Shown: piece by piece, positions 34,818-45,271 of the stretch
How positions within the stretch are numbered: the first letter of the stretch is position 1
Layout: every line of letters begins with the position of its first letter
Assembly: GCF_002934665.1 (NCBI RefSeq)
Contig: NZ_NIRS01000008.1
Span: 62,001-126,000, forward strand
Reading direction: 5' to 3'
Length of the DNA: 64,000 bases
DNA from: Pseudomonas laurylsulfatiphila
GTDB taxonomy: Bacteria; Pseudomonadota; Gammaproteobacteria; Pseudomonadales; Pseudomonadaceae
Made by a program: the position numbers and the translations under genes
Notes under the pieces: generated by a model
Told to the model about the DNA's origin: nothing
What the model saw: the letters and a program-made list of their open reading frames with translations, nothing else
The model's database searches: none

Positions 34818-36086
34818 TTAGCCGTTGAACACGTCATCCACGCTTTTCAGCGGGTAGTTCTTCGGATACGGCAGAGTCGCCACGCCGGTCTCGATGGCGG
34901 CTTTGGCCACGGCATCGGAGATCAGGGTGATCAGACGGGCATCCATTGGCTTCGGAATGATGTACTCACGGCCGAATTCCAGCTTGATGCCGCCATAGGC
35001 GTCGCACACTTCCTGAGGCACTGGCAGCTTGGCCAGTTCACGCAGGGCGTTGGCTGCAGCCACTTTCATTTCCTCGTTGATGCGCTTGGCGCGAACGTCC
35101 AGGGCACCACGGAAGATGAACGGGAAGCCCAGTACGTTGTTGACCTGGTTCGGGTAGTCGGAACGACCAGTGGCCATGATCACGTCGCTACGGGTGGCGT
35201 GTGCCAGCTCCGGGGAGATTTCCGGATCAGGGTTGGAGCACGCGAACACGATCGGGTTCGGCGCCATGGACAGCAGGCCTTCAGGGCTCAGCAGGTTCGG
35301 GCCGGACAGGCCTACGAACACGTCAGCGCCTTGCAGGGCGTCAGCCAGGGTGCGCTTGTCGGTCGCGTGAGCGAACACAGCCTTGTACTGGTTCAGGTCG
35401 TCACGGCCGGAGTGGATCACGCCGGTACGGTCGACCATGTAGATGTTTTCGATGTTGGCGCCCATGCTCACCAGCAACTTCATGCAGGAGATGGCGGCGG
35501 CGCCGGCACCCAGGCAGACGATCTTGGCTTCCGACAGGGTTTTGCCAGCGATTTCCAGGGCGTTGATCATGCCGGCCGCGGTCACGATAGCGGTGCCGTG
35601 CTGGTCATCGTGGAATACCGGAATATCGCACTGCTCGATCAGGGCGCGTTCGATTTCAAAGCACTCGGGTGCCTTGATGTCTTCCAGGTTGATGCCACCG
35701 AAGGTGATGGAGATGCGCTTGACGGTGTCGATGAAGGCCTGCGGGCTTTCGGAGTCGACTTCGATGTCGAAAACGTCGATGCCGGCGAAGCGCTTGAACA
35801 GTACGCCTTTACCTTCCATCACTGGCTTGGAAGCCAATGGGCCGAGGTTACCCAGGCCGAGAATCGCGGTGCCATCGGAAATGACTGCAACCAGGTTGCC
35901 TTTGCCGGTGTACTTGTAGGCCAGCTCGGGATCGCGGGCGATCTCGCGTACTGGCTCGGCTACGCCCGGGCTGTAGGCCAGCGACAGGTCGCGAGCGGTA
36001 GCAGTGGCCTTGGTGAGCTCGACACTCAGCTTCCCTGGACGAGGATTGGCGTGATATTCGAGAGCGGCAGTTTTCAGATCAGACAT
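34818..36086 (-). CDS. maeB: Malic enzyme (NADP-dependent type, short form)
   Basis: The 422-residue protein is a malic enzyme, converting malate to pyruvate and CO2. The N-terminal domain has the tyrosine/lysine region L-S-L-A-Y-S-P-G-V-A-E-P and A-I-L-G-L-G-N-L-G; the NAD(P)-binding domain has V-C-L-G-A-G-A-A-A-I-S. It lacks the C-terminal phosphotransacetylase-like domain of E. coli MaeB, which is usual for the Pseudomonas enzyme. The ATG at 36086 gives the standard N terminus M-S-D-L-K-T-A-A-L-E-Y-H. Single gene ending at its own terminator. Confidence 0.93.
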   Translation of the reverse strand: MSDLKTAALEYHANPRPGKLSVELTKATATARDLSLAYSPGVAEPVREIARDPELAYKYTGKGNLVAVISDGTAILGLGNLGPLASKPVMEGKGVLFKRFAGIDVFDIEVDSESPQAFIDTVKRISITFGGINLEDIKAPECFEIERALIEQCDIPVFHDDQHGTAIVTAAGMINALEIAGKTLSEAKIVCLGAGAAAISCMKLLVSMGANIENIYMVDRTGVIHSGRDDLNQYKAVFAHATDKRTLADALQGADVFVGLSGPNLLSPEGLLSMAPNPIVFACSNPDPEISPELAHATRSDVIMATGRSDYPNQVNNVLGFPFIFRGALDVRAKRINEEMKVAAANALRELAKLPVPQEVCDAYGGIKLEFGREYIIPKPMDARLITLISDAVAKAAIETGVATLPYPKNYPLKSVDDVFNG

Positions 36087-36269
36087 TTTGGCATTCCGCT
36101 TTTTACTGTTGGACAGACTGGTCAGCGAGGATACGCGCCTCGCAAAGTCCCCACAAGACTGACTGGTCACCCCTGTCAAGCGCCCGCCCCTACGACTTTG
36201 GGCCAAGAGCCACGGCACACAAGGCTTAGACTGTTCACAATCGATGGAAAAAATGTCTACAATTTTTTA

Positions 36270-37058
36270 TCACTGTACCGCTTGAAGCATCGCCGGGTCG
36301 GTCAAGGGCAACATCCAGCGCGCCTGCCCTTCTTTCAGTCCGCCACGTCGCGAACGATCCAGCACCCAGCCGCGCGCCTCGATCTGCTTGCCCTTGAGGC
36401 TTTCCAGTGAATTCACATCGAAACGCGCCAGCAGATTGGGTGCAACGCGCAATACAACCGAGTCCTGCAACTCGATCCAAATCCCACCTCGATTGCGCTG
36501 CACCTTGCTCACACGACCGCTGAGCACGGCAAAACCGGAAGTGCTGATCTGCTCCGCTTTCAGTACAGGCGACTGGCGCCACACACCAAGCCCAGCCTGT
36601 CGAGCGTCGCGCTCTGCGGCTTGCTGACAGGCGACCAGGTCGACGTTCGGCGCCACGGCCACCTGGAAACCCAGGCCTTCGGCGAGCATCTGCGCTTCGA
36701 GGTTGGCGCCATTTGCACCGTAGACATGGGCCAGCGTGCGGCCGTAATGGTCCTTGCTTTCTTTGCCAGGCACCAACCCGACCCGACCATCACTGGCCGC
36801 CACCAATGCTTCAAGGCGTTTGCGCGCAGCCACGGCGAAGGGTTCGTCGGAACGGCCCTGCTTGCCCAGCTCCGGCGTGTTCAAGCCGATCATGCGTACA
36901 TTGCGGCCATCGCTCAGGCGCAGGGTGTCGCCATCCACCACCCGTTGCACCGCGACGGGTGTCAGGCCACCTGGCGTCGGACAAAAGGCCTGCGCGCCGG
37001 ACAGCCAAATCGCGGACACAAAAAAGGCGCCCGCGAGGGACGCCTTTTTCATCAGCAT
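36270..37058 (-). CDS. Secreted thermonuclease-like (SNase) protein
   Basis: The protein of about 262 residues has a signal peptide (M-K-K-A-S-L-A-G-A-F-F-V-S-A, cleaved after A-Q-A) and a staphylococcal nuclease-like domain: V-V-D-G-D-T-L-R, R-M-I-G-L-N-T-P-E, and Y-G-R-T-L-A-H-V-Y. A second OB-like part fills the C terminus. It probably cleaves nucleic acids in the periplasm or outside. The ATG at 37058 or the one at 37052 may be used; neither has a good ribosome-binding site. The first dozen codons form a rho-independent terminator structure in the direction of transcription, so expression probably depends on readthrough from rpmE or a local promoter. Confidence 0.8.
   Translation of the reverse strand: MLMKKASLAGAFFVSAIWLSGAQAFCPTPGGLTPVAVQRVVDGDTLRLSDGRNVRMIGLNTPELGKQGRSDEPFAVAARKRLEALVAASDGRVGLVPGKESKDHYGRTLAHVYGANGANLEAQMLAEGLGFQVAVAPNVDLVACQQAAERDARQAGLGVWRQSPVLKAEQISTSGFAVLSGRVSKVQRNRGGIWIELQDSVVLRVAPNLLARFDVNSLESLKGKQIEARGWVLDRSRRGGLKEGQARWMLPLTDPAMLQAVQ
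37021..37050 (-). terminator. Probable rpmE terminator inside the nuclease gene start
   Basis: On the minus strand A-A-A-A-A-G-G-C-G pairs with C-G-C-C-T-T-T-T-T; a one-base bulge and a further C-C-C / G-G-G stem follow, then a T-run. It begins about 45 bases after the rpmE stop and lies within the signal-peptide codons of the nuclease gene. Confidence 0.75.
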
Positions 37059-37093
37059 GGAAAAACCGTAGCGGCTTCCCAAGTTGATCGGCC

Positions 37094-37312
37094 TTAGGCC
37101 TTTTTCGCGCCGAAAGCACCGAAACGGTCGGCGAACTTCTGTACGCGACCACCGGTGTCCAGAGTCTTCTGCTTACCGGTGTAGAACGGGTGGCATTCGT
37201 TGCAAACGTCGATCGCCAGGGCTTTGCCGAAGGTCGAACGGGTTTCGAACTTGTTGCCGCAGCTGCAGGTAACAGCAACTGCCGGGTATTCTGGATGGAT
37301 ATCAGCTTTCAT
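37094..37312 (-). CDS. rpmE: 50S ribosomal protein L31
   Basis: The 72-residue protein starts M-K-A-D-I-H-P-E-Y and carries Cys16, Cys18, Cys37 and Cys40, so it is the zinc-binding (C+) form of L31. Members with this motif bind one zinc ion and can be replaced by the cysteine-free form under zinc starvation; the paralogue is not in this window. It is divergent from priA. Its terminator seems to lie within the next gene. Confidence 0.96.
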   Translation of the reverse strand: MKADIHPEYPAVAVTCSCGNKFETRSTFGKALAIDVCNECHPFYTGKQKTLDTGGRVQKFADRFGAFGAKKA

Positions 37313-37462
37313 GGTGTTTTCCTCGGGCTAGCGTGCCGCCACCCAACACTATTGTTGAATACCGCACGTAATTAGGCCGCGGATTCTACCAGACAATCCC
37401 GTTCACGCAAGCTGTCGCTTCTACCGACCGTCTGCTAGGCTCCCGGCCTTGAGCGCCCTCCC

Positions 37463-37554
37463 CTGTGGGAGCGAGCCTGCTCGCGAATGCGGTGTGTCAG
37501 GCGATATAAATGCTGACTGATACTCCCTATTCGCGAGCAGGCTCGCTCCCACAA
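37463..37554. repeat. REPIN (GAGCGAGCCTGCTCGCGA type) between rpmE and priA
   Basis: Inverted arms at about 37463-37488 and 37529-37554. It lies 47 bp before the priA start, so it may be in the priA leader. Confidence 0.9.
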
Positions 37555-37601
37555 GTTATGTGCCAAACCCCTTTATTGCCTGTTGATCGAGATCCCCCCG
37601 C

Positions 37602-39821
37602 GTGCCCGACGCCATTCTGCGCCTCGCCCTGCCTTCGCCGCTGCGCCGCCTGTTCGACTACCGCGCTCCGGCCGGCGTCCTGCGTGCCCAACTGCACCCC
37701 GGCATGCGCCTGCGGGTACCGTTCGGCCGGCGCGAGATGATCGGGATTCTGGTGGAAGTCACCGACACCAGCGAAGTACCGGCCGAGAAACTCAAGCCGG
37801 CCCTGGCCTTGCTCGACGCTACGCCACCGCTGCCGCCCGCGCTGTTCAAGCTGTGCCTGTGGACTTCTCAGTACTATCAACACAGCCTCGGCGACACCTT
37901 GAGCTGGGCGTTGCCGGTGTTGCTGCGCCAGGGTGAGCTGGCCGAAGCGCGCCAGGAACGCTTCTGGTCTGCCACGCCAGGCGCCAGCCTCGATGACCCG
38001 CGCATCGCCCGCGCTCCGCGCCAGCGCGAAGCCCTGGCCACACTGGCCCAGCACCCCCACGGCGTCGCCCATCAGTTGCTGAGCAAACTGATGCTCAGCA
38101 AGGACAGCCTGGACTTGCTGCTGGCCAAGGAGCTGGTGCAGGTCGAGATCCGTCGCCACGCCCCCGGCGCACGCCACGAACACTGGCTGGCGCAACCGGA
38201 GCTGCCGTTGAACCCGGAGCAGCGCGCCGCCTATGAGGCCATTCGCGCCGGCTTCGACAGTTACCACGCGTTCCTGCTGGCCGGCGTCACCGGCAGTGGC
38301 AAGACCGAAGTCTATCTGCAGTTGATCCGCGAAACCCTGGAGGCCGGCAAGCAGGCACTGGTGCTGATCCCGGAAATCAACCTCGGCCCGCAGACCCTGG
38401 CGCGCTTCGAACAGCGCTTCAATGCCCGCATCGCGCTGATCCATTCAGCGGTCAATGACCGCGAACGCCTCGATGCCTGGCTGGCCGCCCGGGACGGTGA
38501 GGCCGACATCATTATCGGCACCCGTTCGGCCCTGTTCACGCCGATGAAGAACCCCGGCCTGATCATCATCGACGAAGAGCACGACGGTTCCTATAAACAG
38601 CAGGAAGGCTTGCGCTACCACGCCCGCGATCTGGCGCTGGTGCGGGCGCGGCAGGAAAACATCCCGATTGTCCTCGGCTCCGCCACCCCTTCGCTGGAAA
38701 GCCTGCACAACGCCTACACCGGCCGCTACGGGCTGCTGCGCTTGAACGAGCGCGCCGGCGGGGCCAAACAGCCACGCTTCCTGCGCCTGGACGTCAAAAG
38801 CCGCCCGCTGGACAGCGGCATTTCCGGCCCGATGCAGCAGGCCATCGGCCAGACCCTGGCTGCCGGGCAGCAGGTACTGGTGTTCCTCAACCGCCGCGGT
38901 TTCGCCCCGACCCTGCTGTGTCACGATTGCGGCTGGATGTCCGAGTGTCAGCGCTGCGATGCGCGGATGACCGTGCATCAGCGTTACGGCGAGTTGCGCT
39001 GTCACCATTGCGGCTACGTCGAACGCGTGCCGCGCCAGTGCCCGAAGTGCAACAAGGTCGATCTGCGGCCCGTCGGCGCCGGCACCGAGCGGGCCGAGGA
39101 GCGCCTGGCGATTCTGTTCCCGGACTTTCCGGTGCTGCGGGTCGACCGCGACAGCACATCGCGCAAGGACGCGATGAACCAGTTGTTCGCGACCATTCAG
39201 AAAGGCCAGCCGTGCATCCTGATCGGCACGCAAATGCTTGCCAAAGGCCACCACTTCCCCCGGGTGACGCTGGTGTCGATCCTCGACGCCGACGGCGGCC
39301 TGTTCTCCGGCGACTTCCGCGCCAGCGAACGCATGGCGCAGTTGATCGTCCAGGTTGCCGGCCGCGCAGGCCGCGCCGAAGAGCCGGGCAAGGTGATTAT
39401 CCAGACGCACCTGGCCGACCACCCGCTGCTGGTGCAATTGACCGAACAAGGCTATTTCGCCTTCGCCGAACAGGCCCTGAGCGAACGCCGTACGGCTGGC
39501 TTGCCGCCGTTTGCGCACCTGGCGTTGTTGCGGGCCGAAGCGCATAAACCGGGTCAGGCCGAAGGTTTTCTCGATGAGGCGTGCAGCGAGGCCGAGCGCT
39601 TGCTGGCGGAACAGGGTTTGACCGGGATCGAACTGTTGGGGCCGGTGCCGGCGCCGATGGAGCGACGGGCCGGGCGTTATCGTGCGCAGTTGTTATTGCA
39701 GGCTACGGCGCGGGCGCCGCTGCACCGGTTGCTGGCCAGTTGGTTGTTGGTGCTGGAGCAGATGCCGAGTGGGCGGGCGGTGCGCTGGTCTTTGGATGTC
39801 GACCCGGTGGATTTGTATTGA
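37602..39821 (+). CDS. priA: Primosomal replication restart helicase
   Basis: The 739-residue superfamily 2 helicase reloads the replisome at stalled forks. It has the N-terminal 3'-DNA-binding domain, Walker A G-V-T-G-S-G-K-T (about residue 229-236), the D-E-E-H box, and a zinc-binding insert with paired cysteines (L-L-C-H-D-C-G, C-Q-R-C, L-R-C-H-H-C-G, Q-C-P-K-C). The GTG start gives the conserved N terminus P-D-A-I-L-R-L-A-L. Monocistronic; a REPIN lies before it and another after it. Confidence 0.96.
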   Translation: MPDAILRLALPSPLRRLFDYRAPAGVLRAQLHPGMRLRVPFGRREMIGILVEVTDTSEVPAEKLKPALALLDATPPLPPALFKLCLWTSQYYQHSLGDTLSWALPVLLRQGELAEARQERFWSATPGASLDDPRIARAPRQREALATLAQHPHGVAHQLLSKLMLSKDSLDLLLAKELVQVEIRRHAPGARHEHWLAQPELPLNPEQRAAYEAIRAGFDSYHAFLLAGVTGSGKTEVYLQLIRETLEAGKQALVLIPEINLGPQTLARFEQRFNARIALIHSAVNDRERLDAWLAARDGEADIIIGTRSALFTPMKNPGLIIIDEEHDGSYKQQEGLRYHARDLALVRARQENIPIVLGSATPSLESLHNAYTGRYGLLRLNERAGGAKQPRFLRLDVKSRPLDSGISGPMQQAIGQTLAAGQQVLVFLNRRGFAPTLLCHDCGWMSECQRCDARMTVHQRYGELRCHHCGYVERVPRQCPKCNKVDLRPVGAGTERAEERLAILFPDFPVLRVDRDSTSRKDAMNQLFATIQKGQPCILIGTQMLAKGHHFPRVTLVSILDADGGLFSGDFRASERMAQLIVQVAGRAGRAEEPGKVIIQTHLADHPLLVQLTEQGYFAFAEQALSERRTAGLPPFAHLALLRAEAHKPGQAEGFLDEACSEAERLLAEQGLTGIELLGPVPAPMERRAGRYRAQLLLQATARAPLHRLLASWLLVLEQMPSGRAVRWSLDVDPVDLY

Positions 39822-39825
39822 GATC

Positions 39826-39910
39826 AAAAGATCGCAGCCTTCGGCAGCTCCTACAGAGGACTCGGTGTTCACCACCAACCTTGTAGGAGCTGCCGAAGGC
39901 TGCGATCTTT
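39826..39910. repeat. REPIN (GCAGCTCC/CCGAAGGCTGCGATC type) after priA
   Basis: Inverted arms at about 39826-39855 and 39882-39910. It starts 4 bp after the priA stop and belongs to a subtype shared only with the element at 58747-58821. Confidence 0.92.
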
Positions 39911-40039
39911 GCTTCTTTTGTCACCACACATCCACAACCTGCCTGCTAAGGTTGGCAAGCCCGTCTTCGCAACGGATAATGCCCAGTTTTTCCACCAGCG
40001 CATGATGCGCCGCCGCGCCTGCGGTCGAAAGAGAAGACC

Positions 40040-41776
<1,737 letters not shown>

Positions 41777-41777
41777 G

Positions 41778-42491
41778 TTGGCTGCCAAGAAAAAACCTGC
41801 ACCCAAGCGTGGCGCCAGCCGTTACCAAGCTCCTGCAAAGCAACCGATCCCGGGCTGGCTGTGGATGGCCATCGGCCTGACGGTCGGCGCGTTCATCGTG
41901 TTCCTGATGAAGCTGGAACCGGGCAAGGGCAGCGACACGGTCAAGCGTGAAAAGGTCGAGCAACAGCAACAGCAGAAAGCCAGCAAGATCGCCGAGGCCA
42001 ACAAGACCCCGCCGAGCCCGACGCAACCGGTGAAGCCGAAGTACGACTTCTACACCTTACTGCCAGAATCGGAAGTCATCGTGCCGCCGGATGCCGTGCC
42101 GGAAAAAACCTTGCCGACGCCACAAGTGCCGGCCATCCCGACAACGCCGGTCACCCCGGCCGAAGCGGCGAAGATCGACACGGCTCGCGCCCAGGCTGCA
42201 TTGGCCGGGATCACGCCGCCGCCAGCGCCACCGGTCAAGGCTGCGCCTGTGACGAAGTTTTTCCTGCAGGCTGGCTCGTTCCGCAAAGAGACCGATGCGG
42301 ACAAGGTTCGCGCGCAGATCATCCTGCTGGGCCAGGCCGTTTCGGTTGAGTCCGGTACGGTGAAGGACGAAACCTGGTATCGGGTACTGGTCGGACCGTT
42401 CAGCAACCGCGAACAACTGACGACCGCCCAGAAACAACTGGCCGGCGCCGGCTTCAGCAATCTGTTGTTACAACAACGCCAGAGCCGCTGA
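41778..42491 (+). CDS. SPOR-domain membrane protein (FtsN-like)
   Basis: The 237-residue protein has a basic cytoplasmic N terminus, one membrane helix (about residues 30-48, W-L-W-M-A-I-G-L-T-V-G-A-F-I-V-F-L), a Pro/Ala-rich linker and a C-terminal SPOR domain (about 155-235, starting K-F-F-L-Q-A-G-S-F). This is the FtsN layout, and FtsN activates septal peptidoglycan synthesis at the end of divisome assembly; the argS-SPOR-hslV order is the same as in P. aeruginosa. The start is a TTG one base after the argS stop codon. Confidence 0.82.
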   Translation: MAAKKKPAPKRGASRYQAPAKQPIPGWLWMAIGLTVGAFIVFLMKLEPGKGSDTVKREKVEQQQQQKASKIAEANKTPPSPTQPVKPKYDFYTLLPESEVIVPPDAVPEKTLPTPQVPAIPTTPVTPAEAAKIDTARAQAALAGITPPPAPPVKAAPVTKFFLQAGSFRKETDADKVRAQIILLGQAVSVESGTVKDETWYRVLVGPFSNREQLTTAQKQLAGAGFSNLLLQQRQSR

Positions 42492-42519
42492 CCCCCCAAG
42501 GTCAACCGAGTCATCGTTC

Positions 42520-42583
42520 ATCGCTGGCAAGCCAGCTCCCACAGGGTTGGGGATTATCCTGTGGGAGCTGGCTTGCCAGCGAT
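42520..42583. repeat. REPIN (CTGGCAAGCCAGCTCC type) after the SPOR gene
   Basis: Inverted arms at 42520-42544 and 42559-42583 with only a 14-base spacer. It ends 65 bp before the hslVU promoter. Confidence 0.92.
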
Positions 42584-42647
42584 GGTGTCCGAACAGACAA
42601 CACATCCCTCCCCTGCCTGCCACCGCTCGTCCCCTCTCTCGCCTTAC

Positions 42648-42676
42648 AGTTGAAAAACCCTCCACCACCCCCATAT
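42648..42676 (+). promoter_or_regulatory. Sigma32 (RpoH) heat-shock promoter of hslVU
   Basis: The -35 box A-G-T-T-G-A-A-A (42648-42655) and the -10 box C-C-C-C-A-T-A-T (42669-42676) are 13 bases apart. This nearly matches the known sigma32 consensus (CTTGAAA, 11-16 bases, CCCCATNT). Transcription would start about 40 bases before the hslV start. Confidence 0.85.
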
Positions 42677-42722
42677 GAATGGGCATAAGGCATTTTCGCC
42701 CCGCTGCGTGGAGACTCTTCCC

Positions 42723-43253
42723 TTGACCACCATCGTTTCAGTTCGCCGCCACGGCAAAGTCGTCATGGGCGGCGACGGCCAGGTTTCCCTTGGTAATACC
42801 GTGATGAAAGGCAACGCGAAAAAAGTTCGCCGCCTGTACCACGGCCAGGTCATTGCCGGTTTTGCCGGTGCAACCGCCGACGCCTTTACCCTCTTCGAAC
42901 GTTTCGAAGGCCAGCTTGAAAAACACCAGGGCCACCTGGTGCGCGCCGCCGTCGAACTCGCCAAAGAATGGCGTACCGACCGCTCCCTGAGCCGCCTTGA
43001 AGCCATGCTTGCGGTCGCCAACAAGGACGCCTCCCTGATCATTACCGGCAACGGTGACGTGGTCGAACCCGAAGACGGCCTGATCGCCATGGGTTCCGGT
43101 GGTGCCTACGCCCAGGCCGCGGCCAGCGCGCTGCTGAAAAAGACCGACCTGTCAGCACGGGAAATTGTCGAAACCGCCCTCGGTATCGCCGGCGACATCT
43201 GCGTATTCACCAACCACACCCAGACCATTGAGGAGCAGGACTGCGCCGAGTAA
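42723..43253 (+). CDS. hslV: ATP-dependent protease peptidase subunit HslV
   Basis: The 176-residue Ntn hydrolase starts (M)-T-T-I-V-S-V-R-R; after removal of the first residue the Thr is the nucleophile of the two-ring peptidase. The start is a TTG with GGAG 10 bases before it; the open frame extends to 42675 but lacks family sequence there. It works with the HslU ATPase to degrade misfolded proteins. It lies 54 bp before hslU and behind a sigma32 promoter. Confidence 0.96.
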   Translation: MTTIVSVRRHGKVVMGGDGQVSLGNTVMKGNAKKVRRLYHGQVIAGFAGATADAFTLFERFEGQLEKHQGHLVRAAVELAKEWRTDRSLSRLEAMLAVANKDASLIITGNGDVVEPEDGLIAMGSGGAYAQAAASALLKKTDLSAREIVETALGIAGDICVFTNHTQTIEEQDCAE

Positions 43254-43307
43254 GCCCGTGCAGCCATCGCACCACGGCTCATTCTTGCTTGAGGTCCACT
43301 GAATATT

Positions 43308-44645
43308 ATGTCCATGACTCCCCGTGAAATCGTCCACGAACTCAACCGCCACATCATCGGCCAGGACGATGCCAAGCGCGCCGTCGCCATTGCCCTGCGC
43401 AACCGCTGGCGCCGCATGCAGCTGCCTGAAGAGCTGCGCGTTGAAGTCACGCCAAAGAACATCCTGATGATCGGCCCGACCGGCGTCGGTAAAACCGAGA
43501 TCGCCCGTCGCCTGGCGAAACTGGCCAATGCGCCGTTCATCAAGGTCGAAGCGACCAAGTTCACCGAAGTCGGCTATGTCGGCCGTGACGTCGAATCGAT
43601 CATTCGTGACCTGGCCGATGCCGCGATCAAGCTGCTGCGCGAGCAGGAAATCATCAAGGTTCGCCACCGCGCCGAAGACGCTGCCGAAGAGCGCATCCTC
43701 GACGCCCTGCTGCCACCGGCGCGCATGGGCTTCAGCAACGATGACGCCCCGACTGCCGATTCCAACACCCGCCAGCTGTTCCGCAAGCGCCTGCGCGAAG
43801 GTCAGCTGGACGACAAGGAGATCGAAATCGAAGTCGCCGAAATGGCCGGCGTCGATATCTCCGCGCCACCGGGCATGGAAGAAATGACCAACCAGCTGCA
43901 AAGCCTGTTTGCCAACATGGGCAAGGGCAAGAAAAAAGCCCGTAAGCTCAAGGTCAAAGAAGCGCTGAAGATGGTGCGCGACGAAGAAGCCGGCCGTCTG
44001 GTCAACGATGAAGAGTTGAAGGCCAAGGCCCTGGAAGCCGTCGAGCAGCACGGCATCGTGTTCATCGACGAAATCGACAAGGTCGCCAAGCGCGGTAATT
44101 CCGGCGGCGTCGATGTGTCCCGCGAAGGCGTGCAGCGCGACTTGCTGCCGCTGATCGAAGGCTGCACCGTCAACACCAAGCTGGGCATGGTCAAGACCGA
44201 CCACATCCTGTTCATTGCTTCCGGTGCGTTCCACCTGAGCAAGCCGAGCGATCTGGTGCCCGAGCTGCAAGGCCGTCTGCCGATCCGTGTCGAACTCAAG
44301 GCCCTGAGCCCGGAAGATTTCGAACGTATCCTCAGCGAGCCCCACGCCTCGCTCACCGAGCAATACTGCGCACTGCTGAAAACCGAAGGCCTGGGCATCG
44401 AGTTCCAGCCGAGCGGCATCAAGCGCATTGCGGAGATCGCCTGGCAGGTCAACGAGAAAACCGAAAACATCGGTGCCCGTCGCCTGCACACCCTGCTCGA
44501 GCGCCTGCTCGAAGAGGTGTCGTTCAGCGCCGGCGACCTGGCCAGCGCCCATGACGGCAAGGTGATCCAGATCGACGCCGACTACGTCAACAGCCATCTG
44601 GGCGAATTGGCGCAGAACGAAGACCTGTCCCGTTATATCCTGTAG
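43308..44645 (+). CDS. hslU: ATP-dependent protease ATPase subunit HslU
   Basis: The 445-residue AAA+ unfoldase has Walker A G-P-T-G-V-G-K-T, Walker B V-F-I-D-E-I-D-K, an inserted I domain (about residues 110-245), and the C-terminal tail R-Y-I-L that docks between HslV subunits and activates the peptidase. It hands substrates to HslV. It is the second gene of the heat-shock operon, and a REPIN follows 12 bp after its stop codon. Confidence 0.97.
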   Translation: MSMTPREIVHELNRHIIGQDDAKRAVAIALRNRWRRMQLPEELRVEVTPKNILMIGPTGVGKTEIARRLAKLANAPFIKVEATKFTEVGYVGRDVESIIRDLADAAIKLLREQEIIKVRHRAEDAAEERILDALLPPARMGFSNDDAPTADSNTRQLFRKRLREGQLDDKEIEIEVAEMAGVDISAPPGMEEMTNQLQSLFANMGKGKKKARKLKVKEALKMVRDEEAGRLVNDEELKAKALEAVEQHGIVFIDEIDKVAKRGNSGGVDVSREGVQRDLLPLIEGCTVNTKLGMVKTDHILFIASGAFHLSKPSDLVPELQGRLPIRVELKALSPEDFERILSEPHASLTEQYCALLKTEGLGIEFQPSGIKRIAEIAWQVNEKTENIGARRLHTLLERLLEEVSFSAGDLASAHDGKVIQIDADYVNSHLGELAQNEDLSRYIL

Positions 44646-44657
44646 GTCATGTGATTC

Positions 44658-44728
44658 CTTGTAGGAGCCGGCTTGCCGGCGATGGCGCACCTGAGATCGC
44701 CATCGCCGGCAAGCCAGCTCCTACAAGG
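44658..44728. repeat. REPIN (GGAGCCGGCTTGCCGGCGATGG type) after hslU
   Basis: Inverted arms at about 44658-44685 and 44701-44728. It lies between hslU and the DUF971 gene, which starts 32 bp later. Confidence 0.92.
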
Positions 44729-44760
44729 GTCAGACCACGCATACAAACGGACATCCGGTC

Positions 44761-45138
44761 ATGACCCAACTCCCCACCGACATCAAGCTGCACAAAGCCT
44801 CGAAAACCCTGTCGCTGAAATACGCGTCCGGCGAGGAATACACCCTGCCCGCCGAGTTCCTGCGCGTGCACTCTCCCTCCGCCGAGGTCCAGGGCCACGG
44901 CAAACCCATCCTGCAATTTGGCAAGATCAACGTCGGCCTGACCAAGGTAGAACCGGCCGGTCAGTACGCACTGAAACTGACCTTCGATGACGGTCACGAC
45001 AGCGGTCTGTTCACCTGGGAATACCTCTACGAACTGGCGCGACGTTATGACGCACTCTGGGACGATTATCTGGCCGAACTCAAAGCGGCCGGAAAAACCC
45101 GCGACCCGAACGAATCCGTCGTCAAGCTGATGCTCTAA
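44761..45138 (+). CDS. DUF971 (GBBH-like N-terminal) domain protein
   Basis: The 125-residue protein is a stand-alone DUF971 domain, the fold found at the N terminus of gamma-butyrobetaine hydroxylase, with L-K-Y-A-S-G-E-E-Y near the start and D-S-G-L-F-T-W-E-Y-L-Y near residue 80. Such proteins are widespread in Pseudomonas, at this place after hslU; some DUF971 proteins are linked to iron-sulfur cluster work, but no role can be read here. Confidence 0.85.
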   Translation: MTQLPTDIKLHKASKTLSLKYASGEEYTLPAEFLRVHSPSAEVQGHGKPILQFGKINVGLTKVEPAGQYALKLTFDDGHDSGLFTWEYLYELARRYDALWDDYLAELKAAGKTRDPNESVVKLML

Positions 45139-45254
45139 TCCGAGCCTCTTGCTCTTTAGAGGGCATTTTCTAATTTCATCTGTTTGAATGCTCCGCTTCA
45201 GGGCCGTCGATTGGCCTGCTTGCGAAAAAAATTAAACTCGGGTAACCAATGGAA

Positions 45255-45271
45255 CTGGCAAGTTCCCTGCA
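45255..45271 (+). promoter_or_regulatory. Candidate sigma54 promoter of phaC1, in a region of inverted repeats
   Basis: C-T-G-G-C-A-A then C-T-G-C-A gives GG (45257-45258) and GC (45269-45270) with the required 10 bases between, close to the sigma54 -24/-12 consensus; a sigma54 promoter before phaC1 has been reported in P. aeruginosa. The same bases form part of the palindrome G-G-A-A-C-T / A-G-T-T-C-C (45251-45266), and a 10/11-match inverted repeat (45237-45247 with 45310-45320) surrounds it. The match may therefore be a by-product of an operator or RNA structure. Confidence 0.45.
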
